DNA of 37,773 bases from an uncultured Muribaculaceae bacterium (GTDB lineage: Bacteria > Bacteroidota > Bacteroidia > Bacteroidales > Muribaculaceae): assembly GCA_934590135.1 (NCBI GenBank), contig CAKTOT010000008.1, forward strand, positions 1-37,773. Reading direction: 5' to 3'. Of the stretch, positions 31,943 through 37,773 are shown in pieces. The notes beneath the pieces are model-generated. The model searched no databases. It was not told the DNA's origin and saw only the letters and a program-made list of their open reading frames with translations. The position numbers and the translations under genes were made by a program. The first letter of the stretch is position 1; each line of letters starts with the position of its first letter.

Positions 31943-32917
31943 TTATTTGAGGTCAGCGACGTAGATCTGACCGTCGGTGTTAGAAATAAATGCGATTTTG
32001 TTCCCATCGGGAGAGATAGAGGGATACATCTCGATGCGATCACGCGAGGAGGTGAGAGCCTTCTCGGCGCCACCGTTGACGTTGAGCATATAGAGCTCGC
32101 CGGTGAGGTAGCTGTGACCGTTGTCGGTAGTGCGCTCGTATACGATCTGGCTGTTGCCTACCCATTGGGGACGGAAGCCGACGCCGAGGACACGCTTGCC
32201 GGTGCCATCGATGTTGATAATAACGATGTTGTCCATTTCGTTGAACACGACCTTCTTGCCGTCGGGTGAGAGCTGGGCGTTGAAGGAAGCACCGCGGTTG
32301 AGCAGGCGCTTGTTGCCGTCAGCTGTCAGGACATAGAGGTTGTCGAAGTCTTCCACGAAAGACACTTCGGGCATAGGATCGAGTGTCTGGATTTGCTTGG
32401 CCATAGCCATAGCTTGTGCGGGCACTGCGGGGAGGCGGTTGGCAACGGCCTTGGCTTCGCAGATGACGCTCTTCTTGCCTGAGGGGGTGTACGACCACAT
32501 GGCGGGAGACATCTGCTCAAGGTCTTGCGACATACGCACCTTGGTGCCGTTGGATACTTCGATAGCCCAAGCGGCGTGTACACGCTTGCTCGAGCCGTCG
32601 GCTTCGGTAAGCCAACGTGTGTCACGAACGAGGAGTTCGCGGCTGTCGGCGCTCCAGCGGAAGCCGTAGCCTACGCCGTTGTCTGCCGAAACTTTTTTTA
32701 CGTTTTTGCCGTTAGCCTGCATGACGTAGAGACCGTCATAGCCTTCACCTGTGAAGGCTATCATGGCGCCGTCGGGGGACCATACGGGACTTTCGTAGCG
32801 CATGGAGCGGTCAGTCGTCACGCGGGTGACGTTGCTGATTTGGCCTGTCTTAAGTCCGGCTGCATACATTGTAGCCGAGCCCAGGAGCATGGCCGCCAAG
32901 ATAAGCTTGGTTTTCAT
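31943..32917 (-). CDS. PD40/TolB-like beta-propeller exported protein
   Basis: The protein has 324 residues. The signal peptide covers about 1-19 (LILAAMLLGSATMYAA). Several WD40-like PD40 blades are visible: YESPVWSPDGAMIAFTGEG near 41-60, GYGFRWSADSRELLVRD near 85, FNAQLSPDGKKVVFNEMD near 213 and YPSISPDGNKIAFISNTD near 297. The fold is as in the C-terminal domain of TolB, without the TolB N-terminal domain. It is the first gene of an operon with the large amidase (9-nt gap), so it may assist or bind the same envelope target; that link is inference. Its transcript appears to have a leader of about 295 nt. Confidence 0.87.
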   Translation of the reverse strand: MKTKLILAAMLLGSATMYAAGLKTGQISNVTRVTTDRSMRYESPVWSPDGAMIAFTGEGYDGLYVMQANGKNVKKVSADNGVGYGFRWSADSRELLVRDTRWLTEADGSSKRVHAAWAIEVSNGTKVRMSQDLEQMSPAMWSYTPSGKKSVICEAKAVANRLPAVPAQAMAMAKQIQTLDPMPEVSFVEDFDNLYVLTADGNKRLLNRGASFNAQLSPDGKKVVFNEMDNIVIINIDGTGKRVLGVGFRPQWVGNSQIVYERTTDNGHSYLTGELYMLNVNGGAEKALTSSRDRIEMYPSISPDGNKIAFISNTDGQIYVADLK

Positions 32918-33186
32918 ACTGGTTAAGTTTGGGTGATTAGGTTATTAGGTAATAAGTATTTAGTTTGTAAAATATCATGGTGACACCGGCTTGCCCTATG
33001 GGCATCCGTGCGAACGTCTTCAGGCGTCGTACGGCCATTTCCACACAAACGGATGTCATTGCCACCATTACCGGCGGCAAACATGGTAGAGGATGATGTA
33101 CATGACTTAGAAATTGGAGGAGTTACAAGGCCAGGTTCATCGTAGGTTCAGTCGCACGGAAACTTGCATAAGTACAAGTATTCGTA

Positions 33187-33213
33187 TATACGCGGTGCAT
33201 AGGCACGCGTATA
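33187..33213 (-). other. Hairpin at the predicted 5' end of the PD40-amidase mRNA
   Basis: TATACGC...GTGC on one side and GCACGCGTATA on the other pair over 11 bp with one bulged base and a 4-nt loop. Its outer end coincides with the expected transcription start (about 33213), so the transcript would begin with this stem, a layout that often protects mRNA ends. Confidence 0.5.
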
Positions 33214-33219
33214 CATCCG

Positions 33220-33250
33220 CAAAGTTAATGATTATTTTTGATTCAAGCAA
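33220..33250 (-). promoter_or_regulatory. Promoter of the PD40-amidase operon
   Basis: On the minus strand TTG (33250-33248) and TAACTTTG (33227-33220) are spaced by 20 nt. This predicts a leader of about 295 nt. Confidence 0.7.
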
Positions 33251-33443
33251 AAAAGCATTACAAATTTTTTTTTGCTTTTTGTCAGCGTACCAACAACAAC
33301 CGCTTACATTCAATCATTTGCATCATATATTGTTTGCACCAGTTAGGTCGGTCGGCCCTTCGTCCCCGAAGACCTTAGCGCACAAGGCTATTCATTCGAA
33401 ATATCTCAGTTCGAAAGTCCGAAAAAGCTCTTTGCTCGGACGC

Positions 33444-34412
33444 CTATTCATCTCGGAATCTTTGCTCGGAAGCAGAAGAATCTTCGCTACGATAAGGCGC
33501 ACCGCCACGGGTATTTGACGAATCATCGTCGAAGTCGGTCGTATCATTGTCACGCGGACTCTCATCGCCGACCCTATCGGATGTAAGCTTTTCTGCGCCC
33601 CTGGGTACGAGGAGAGCGCTTAATTCCCATAGGCCATAGACGGGCAGGAAGACTATCATCAATGTAAACAGGTCACTGGTAGGTGTAATAATCGAACTGA
33701 TTATGAGAATAATCACAATGGCATAGCGACGCGTTCGGTTGAAAAAACCGCGTTTGAGTACGCCCATACGTCCCAACATCCAGGCCAATAGCGGAAGTTC
33801 GAAAAGCACACCCATAGCCAAGGTAAGCAGGTAAAAGGTGTCCATATAGGAGTCGAGCGTAATCGTATTGGTAATGCGATCCGACAAACTGTATTGGGAC
33901 AGAAAACGTAGAGCCAGCGGGAATACGATAAAGTACCCTACCGCACACCCGGCATAAAACATCACATTACCCCACAGAAAAGCACGACGAGCACCGCGAC
34001 GTTCGCGCTCGTACAATCCGGGGCGCACAAAAGTCCACAGCTGGTATATAACTATCGGAAAGGCGATTATGAACGCCAACCAAAGCGAGGCGCTCATCTG
34101 CGTCATAAACTGACTGGTAAGGTTGATACTGATCAGATCGACTTGAAATCCGGTGCTGCCGAGATCGGGCAACCAGTCGCCATCGCCGCTGATAAATCCA
34201 AAGAACTTGTACGTAGCAAAATCTTGCGAACACGGAGCTGTGATAATGTTCTCGAAAATCCACCGCATGCAGCAGAAAAGCGCAATCACCAGCACAATCA
34301 AGATGACAAAAATACGCACAAGCACACCTCGCAGCTCGGCCAGATGTCGCCAAAACGACATCTCGTCGCTGCGCCCTTGTCGCTGTGTATCTATGCTTTC
34401 GCGTTCGGGCAC
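33444..34412 (-). CDS. tatC: Sec-independent protein translocase TatC
   Basis: The protein has 322 residues from a GTG at 34412, 16 nt after the tatA stop; an internal ATG at 34361 (MSFWRHLAELR) is an alternative start. TatC is the receptor and core of the twin-arginine translocase for folded proteins. The hallmark FWRHLAELRGVLVRI sits near 20-34. Six membrane helices follow, with the conserved FPIVIYQLWTFVRPGLYERERR loop near 118-140 and a late ITPTSDLFTLMIVFLPVYGLWE segment. A C-terminal acidic, probably disordered tail of about 55 residues (SDRVGDESPRDNDTTDFDDD) is longer than usual. It is in an operon with tatA. Confidence 0.94.
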   Translation of the reverse strand: MPERESIDTQRQGRSDEMSFWRHLAELRGVLVRIFVILIVLVIALFCCMRWIFENIITAPCSQDFATYKFFGFISGDGDWLPDLGSTGFQVDLISINLTSQFMTQMSASLWLAFIIAFPIVIYQLWTFVRPGLYERERRGARRAFLWGNVMFYAGCAVGYFIVFPLALRFLSQYSLSDRITNTITLDSYMDTFYLLTLAMGVLFELPLLAWMLGRMGVLKRGFFNRTRRYAIVIILIISSIITPTSDLFTLMIVFLPVYGLWELSALLVPRGAEKLTSDRVGDESPRDNDTTDFDDDSSNTRGGAPYRSEDSSASEQRFRDE

Positions 34413-34428
34413 GAGTATAACGATTTAA

Positions 34429-34767
34429 TCAGTCTTTTTCGGTATAACGATCGCGGTAGCGGTCGTCGTCGCGGCGATCTCGGTCATCGCGGTAGCGGTC
34501 ATCATCGCGGCGGTCTCGGTCATCGCGGTAGCGGTCATCATCGCGGCGGTCTCGGTCATCGCGGTAGCGGTCATCGGCACGACGTATCGGCTTGTTCATC
34601 TCCTCTTTAGCATCTTCAAGGCCCTGCTTGAACTGATGAACGCCGCGTCCCATATTGCGCATAATTTTGGGAAGGCGTGATGCACCGAAAATTAGCAGTA
34701 TAACAACGATTATGAATATCAGCTGCGGACCGCGCATGCCAAAGAAAAGAGGTATCATAGTAAGCAT
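34429..34767 (-). CDS. tatA: Twin-arginine translocase subunit TatA/TatB with repetitive acidic-basic tail
   Basis: The protein has 112 residues. One membrane helix lies at about 14-30 (PQLIFIIVVILLIFGASRLP), followed by the amphipathic helix with the conserved F-K-like segment (RNMGRGVHQFKQGLEDAKEEM). This is the TatA/E/B layout that forms the translocation pore. From about residue 64 the protein consists of repeats of DRYRDDRDRRDD, encoded by a 36-bp tandem repeat. The tail is zwitterionic and probably disordered, unlike the usual lysine/glutamate-rich TatA end. The gene leads the tat operon, with tatC 16 nt after its stop. Confidence 0.9.
   Translation of the reverse strand: MLTMIPLFFGMRGPQLIFIIVVILLIFGASRLPKIMRNMGRGVHQFKQGLEDAKEEMNKPIRRADDRYRDDRDRRDDDRYRDDRDRRDDDRYRDDRDRRDDDRYRDRYTEKD
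34454..34583 (-). repeat. 36-bp tandem repeat inside tatA
   Basis: Three full units (34454-34489, 34490-34525, 34526-34561) and a partial fourth encode a 12-residue Asp/Arg repeat. Units 2 and 3 are identical. Unit 1 differs at a few third positions, which suggests recent slippage-type expansion under coding constraint. Confidence 0.9.
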
Positions 34768-34854
34768 ATTATCTGTTTATTTTACACGTTAGGACTGGTG
34801 ATTTATATACGTCGGAAATCGTGACGCACCCGAAGGTCCGTCACGTTGTAACGC

Positions 34855-34892
34855 CAAAGTTAGTCATATTTTCCGAAAAATGACTAACTTTG
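34855..34892. promoter_or_regulatory. Symmetric divergent promoters of tatA and fabD
   Basis: A 13-bp perfect inverted repeat (34855-34867 and 34880-34892, spacer 12) carries TAACTTTG on each strand: minus-strand box 34862-34855 towards tatA, plus-strand box 34885-34892 towards fabD. The two boxes are back to back, so each promoter's -33 region falls within the other's arm. One regulator could control both, or the promoters may compete. Confidence 0.7.
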
Positions 34893-34951
34893 CATTCCCA
34901 AAATTAGAAGGACCAAGGTAAAAAAGTAATTTTCAAAACAATAACTTCAGT

Positions 34952-35830
34952 ATGAAAGCATACGTATTCCCCGGACAGGGGGCGCAATTTGTCGGTATGG
35001 GCAAGGACCTGTATGACAATAATGCGCAAGTGCGCGAAACTATGGAACGCGCCAACGAAATTCTGGGTTTTCGCATCACAGACTTGATGTTTAGCGGCAC
35101 AGACGAAGACCTTCGTCAAACCGCAGTCACCCAACCTGCCATCTTTATCCACAGCGTAAGCCTCGCGCTTGCTTTGGGCGAAGACTTCCGTCCCGATATG
35201 GTCGCCGGCCACTCGCTGGGCGAGTTTTCGGCACTCGTAGCCGCCGGAGCTATGCGCTTCGAAGACGGGCTGCGCCTGGTGGCTGCCCGTGCACACGCAA
35301 TGCAGGAGGCTTGCGAACTCAACCCCTCGACCATGGCCGCCATCCTCGCGCTGCCCGACGAGGTTGTCGAAAGCATCTGCAAAGAAGTTGACGGCGTGGT
35401 AGTTTGCGCCAACTACAACTGCCCCGGACAAATCGTAATCTCGGGCGAAAACGAAGCCATCGATGCAGCTTGCGCCAAGGCTCTCGAAGCCGGAGCCAAA
35501 CGTGCGCTCAAGCTGAAAGTCGGCGGCGGCTTCCACTCGCCCTGTATGGAGCCGGCACGCGCCAAACTCGCTGCTGCCATTGACGCCACAACATTCAGCA
35601 CACCTCGCTGCCCGGTATTCCAGAACGTAGATGCCAAGCCGCACACCGATCCGACCGAAATCAAAGCCAATCTCGTCGCTCAGCTCACCGCCCCGGTACG
35701 CTGGACCCAGAGCGTGCGCAATATGATTGCCGACGGCGCCACCGAATTTGTAGAACTCGGCCCGGGCAAAGTACTGCAAGGCCTCGTATCCAAAATCGAC
35801 CGCAGCGTAGCCGTCAGCGGTATGCAATAA
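34952..35830 (+). CDS. fabD: Malonyl-CoA:ACP transacylase
   Basis: The enzyme has 292 residues, normal length, and transfers malonyl from CoA to acyl carrier protein for fatty-acid elongation. The nucleophile is Ser88 in AGHSLGE. The oxyanion-hole Gln lies in FPGQGAQ (9-12), Arg113 binds the malonyl carboxylate, and His195 in GGGFHSPCM is the general base. It stands alone, with its own promoter divergent from tatA and a strong terminator downstream, and not in a fab cluster. Confidence 0.95.
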   Translation: MKAYVFPGQGAQFVGMGKDLYDNNAQVRETMERANEILGFRITDLMFSGTDEDLRQTAVTQPAIFIHSVSLALALGEDFRPDMVAGHSLGEFSALVAAGAMRFEDGLRLVAARAHAMQEACELNPSTMAAILALPDEVVESICKEVDGVVVCANYNCPGQIVISGENEAIDAACAKALEAGAKRALKLKVGGGFHSPCMEPARAKLAAAIDATTFSTPRCPVFQNVDAKPHTDPTEIKANLVAQLTAPVRWTQSVRNMIADGATEFVELGPGKVLQGLVSKIDRSVAVSGMQ

Positions 35831-35886
35831 GCACGGACACGCCCCATTATTAGGCTTATATATAGTCATATAGGCCCGCACACAAA

Positions 35887-35934
35887 AAAACAAAGGTGCG
35901 CGACTCTACGAACGAAGTCGCGCACCTTTGTTTT
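35887..35934. terminator. Bidirectional terminator between fabD and the ferredoxin gene
   Basis: A 19-bp perfect stem (35887-35905 with 35916-35934; core CAAAGGTGCGCGACT) is flanked by A residues on one side and T residues on the other, serving both convergent transcripts. Confidence 0.9.
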
Positions 35935-35950
35935 ATGGCGTAAGCTTACC

Positions 35951-36121
35951 TTATGCCGGGGGATTGATAGCTCCGGTGGGGCATACTTCGGCACAGCTGC
36001 CGCATTCGATGCACTTGTCGGGATCGATGTGATAGATGTCGCCTTCGCTGATAGCTTCAACGGGGCATACGGGCTGGCATGTGCCGCAAGCCACGCAGAT
36101 GTCTGTAATTACGTAAGCCAT
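35951..36121 (-). CDS. Small 2[4Fe-4S] ferredoxin
   Basis: The protein has 56 residues from the ATG at 36121; a longer in-frame extension lacks ferredoxin similarity and includes the promoter. Two classic cluster motifs are present: CVACGTCQPVCP near 9-20 and CIECGSCAEVCP near 38-49, each with C-x2-C-x2-C-x3-CP, ligating two [4Fe-4S] centres. It is a cytoplasmic low-potential electron carrier and a plausible partner of NfnAB elsewhere in the window and of other ferredoxin enzymes. It is a single-gene unit with its own promoter and terminator. Confidence 0.95.
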   Translation of the reverse strand: MAYVITDICVACGTCQPVCPVEAISEGDIYHIDPDKCIECGSCAEVCPTGAINPPA

Positions 36122-36178
36122 AGTGGTTTGTTGTTGTGTTTTGTTGTGAATAATTACGTTTCGTCTGATTTGGGTCTG

Positions 36179-36186
36179 CAAATGTA
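36179..36186 (-). promoter_or_regulatory. Promoter -7 box of the ferredoxin gene
   Basis: TACATTTG on the minus strand fits TAnnTTTG; the leader would be about 50 nt. Confidence 0.55.
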
Positions 36187-36555
36187 CTCTTTTTTTTGCG
36201 ACGGACAATAATTCCGGAGGCATTTTGTGGCCAAAAAACATTAAAAAGCCTCATCGTCGGATTAAAAACATATTCATTAAATTAAAAAGAACCGCTATCG
36301 AACAGACACTGCGCCATCGGATAGGGAACCTCGCCGACATCGGACAAGCATCCGTACGCATCATATTTGTCTTCATCCCCGAACCGACGCGAACGTCATC
36401 CTTACCTTGCATATACCCTCTCCAAGTCCATGCATACGCCGCGCTACGTCTATGCATAGGCCCTCACCACTTCTATGTACAGGCCGGAACTCCGTTTTTA
36501 CGCGCACGACAACCTATTTTGAAAATGTAATATATTGTGGTGCCGATTTTTTTTG

Positions 36556-36563
36556 TAATTTTG
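36556..36563 (+). promoter_or_regulatory. Promoter -7 box of cstA
   Basis: TAATTTTG fits TAnnTTTG, with a TTG at 36535-36537 placed 18 nt upstream. The leader before the ATG at 36694 is about 125 nt. Confidence 0.55.
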
Positions 36564-36693
36564 TAGGAAACAAAGGCCGCAATCGCCGCCGGCCCACGTG
36601 TCGGCAAGATTCGGCCATACATTTTCGAGTGAAAAGGAACACGCATACTCGTTTTATCCCACAGCATACTACCCTATTAATGAACACATTATT

Positions 36694-37773
36694 ATGATTG
36701 CATTTCTTGTAGCACTGGCAGTACTTGTCGGCGGATACATAATTTACGGAGCCATTGTCGAAAAAGTTTTCGGCATAGACCCCAAGCGCCTCACGCCGGC
36801 ACACACGCTCAAAGACGGCGTGGACTTCGTACCTATGCCGGCATGGAAAGTATTCCTGATTCAATTTCTGAACATCGCGGGCCTCGGCCCTATTTTCGGT
36901 GCCATTATGGGCGTGATGTTCGGTCCGGCAGCTTTCCTCTGGATTGTATTAGGGACAATATTCGCCGGGGGCGTCCACGACTTTGTTTCGGCAATGATGT
37001 CGCTCCGTATGGGCGGCAAGTCGCTGCCCGAAATCGTAGGTAGTCAGCTGGGTACCTCCATAAAAAATGTAATACGAGTATTTTCGATAGTCCTGCTGAT
37101 ATTAGTAGCGGCCGTCTTTGTAATCACGCCCGCCGGCCTCCTTGCCAATATGACGCAATGGGACACCACGATATGGATAGTACTGATATTCGGTTATTAC
37201 ATCTTGGCCACACTACTGCCCATAGACAAACTTATCGGCAAAATCTATCCGCTGTTTGGCGCGGCGCTTCTGTTTATGGCTATAGGATTGATGGGGTATA
37301 TGCTGTTGGGCGACGTGACCATTCCGGACGGTTTTGCCGACGGTCTTGCCTCGCGTAACGATGACATCCCGGTATTTCCAATGATGTTTGTTTCCATCGC
37401 ATGCGGCGCCATTTCAGGCTTTCACGCCACTCAATCGCCTATGATGACACGCTGTCTGACCAACGAGCGCCTTGCCCGTCCCATATTTTACGGGGCCATG
37501 GTGGCCGAGGGCCTTGTAGCACTGATTTGGGCGGCAGCCGCCATCGCTTTCACCGGCGGATACGAGCAATTAGGCGAATATATGGCTGCGCACAACAACA
37601 GCGCCGGGGCACTGGTACAGGACGTCAGCATCTCCTGGCTGGGGACCTTCGGCGGTATTTTGGCGCTGCTTGGCGTCATTGCCGCGCCCATCACGACGGG
37701 AGATACCGCCCTTCGCTCGGCACGCCTGACCGCAGCCGATATATTCTCCTTTACTCAGAAAAAGCTGTGGCAC
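36694..37773 (+). CDS. cstA: CstA-family carbon-starvation protein/transporter, N-terminal part (runs off right edge)
   Basis: The frame is open from the ATG at 36694 for 360 codons to the window end. The N-terminus matches the CstA family: YGAIVEKVFGIDP near 18-30, DFVPMPAWKVFLIQFLNIAGLGPIFGA near 44-70, GGVHDFVSAMMSLR near 91, and the diagnostic CGAISGFHATQSPMMTRCL near 236. At least eight hydrophobic membrane segments are visible. CstA proteins import peptides and, in enterobacteria, pyruvate during carbon limitation; the substrate in Bacteroidales is not established. The C-terminal part lies outside the window. Confidence 0.92.
   Translation, partial: MIAFLVALAVLVGGYIIYGAIVEKVFGIDPKRLTPAHTLKDGVDFVPMPAWKVFLIQFLNIAGLGPIFGAIMGVMFGPAAFLWIVLGTIFAGGVHDFVSAMMSLRMGGKSLPEIVGSQLGTSIKNVIRVFSIVLLILVAAVFVITPAGLLANMTQWDTTIWIVLIFGYYILATLLPIDKLIGKIYPLFGAALLFMAIGLMGYMLLGDVTIPDGFADGLASRNDDIPVFPMMFVSIACGAISGFHATQSPMMTRCLTNERLARPIFYGAMVAEGLVALIWAAAAIAFTGGYEQLGEYMAAHNNSAGALVQDVSISWLGTFGGILALLGVIAAPITTGDTALRSARLTAADIFSFTQKKLWH

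Larger units (their letters stand above)
32918..33443. other. Gene-free stretch: long leader, promoter, hairpins
   Basis: This 526-bp gap contains the promoter at 33220-33250, a hairpin at the predicted 5' end (33187-33213), and the leader down to 32918 with no credible ORF. An AT-rich inverted repeat (AAGCAAAAAA with TTTTTTGCTT) lies around 33246-33279. Near the tatC end is a short direct repeat, TCTTTGCTCGGA, at about 33430 and 33461, and a weak GTCCGA/TCGGAC hairpin that could end the tat transcript. Confidence 0.55.
36122..36693. other. Gene-free divergent region between ferredoxin and cstA
   Basis: In these 572 bp are the ferredoxin -7 box (36179-36186) and the cstA -7 box (36556-36563). 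Three degenerate copies of a 15-bp motif of the form TCTATGCATAGGCC lie at 36426-36440, 36448-36462 and 36471-36485 (period 22-23). No credible ORF or RNA gene was seen in the rest. Confidence 0.55.

Overview
The window looks like a chromosomal segment of a Bacteroidales gut bacterium, most like the Muribaculaceae/Porphyromonadaceae side of the order. The evidence is recurrent -7 boxes of the Bacteroidetes form TAnnTTTG, two secreted proteins with C-terminal type IX secretion (T9SS) sorting domains, a NigD-like lipoprotein, a Bacteroides-type serine palmitoyltransferase for sphingolipids, an NfnAB pair, and moderately GC-rich coding with very short intergenic gaps. No rRNA, tRNA, insertion sequence or cas gene was recognised.

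Positions 1-6400 are an accessory island read almost entirely leftward (minus strand). It holds the N-terminus of a Pif1-like helicase, two tandem paralogous proteins of unknown function, a TerB-like protein with its own promoter and a 28-bp inverted-repeat terminator, and then a WYL-domain regulator followed by a reverse transcriptase (RT) of the Abi/unknown-group type. The RT is the most unusual object in the window. Eight bases after its stop codon lie two 46-bp near-identical repeats separated by a 30-bp spacer. Beyond them is a segment able to pair with the outer repeat, and then a 12-bp GC-rich hairpin. The RT also has a structured leader of about 180 nt. Together these suggest an RT with an associated non-coding RNA or repeat array, possibly an anti-phage module. 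That function is inference.

Positions 6460-23002 are mostly core or cell-envelope genes: a secreted phosphodiester glycosidase, a SIMPL protein and threonine ammonia-lyase (minus strand); NfnA-NfnB, PadR-PspC, a NigD-like lipoprotein and an ECF sigma factor coupled to a membrane-anchored beta-barrel protein (plus strand); then a NERD protein, a SPOR lipoprotein, a YfcE-like phosphoesterase and a C1 peptidase (minus strand).

Positions 23296-37773 hold hisS with an outer-membrane beta-barrel gene, then nagA and serine palmitoyltransferase as separate minus-strand units. After them come an operon of a PD40 protein and a very large T9SS-type amidase, tatA-tatC divergent from fabD through a symmetric promoter region, a small 2[4Fe-4S] ferredoxin, and the first 360 codons of a CstA-family peptide/pyruvate transporter that runs off the right edge.
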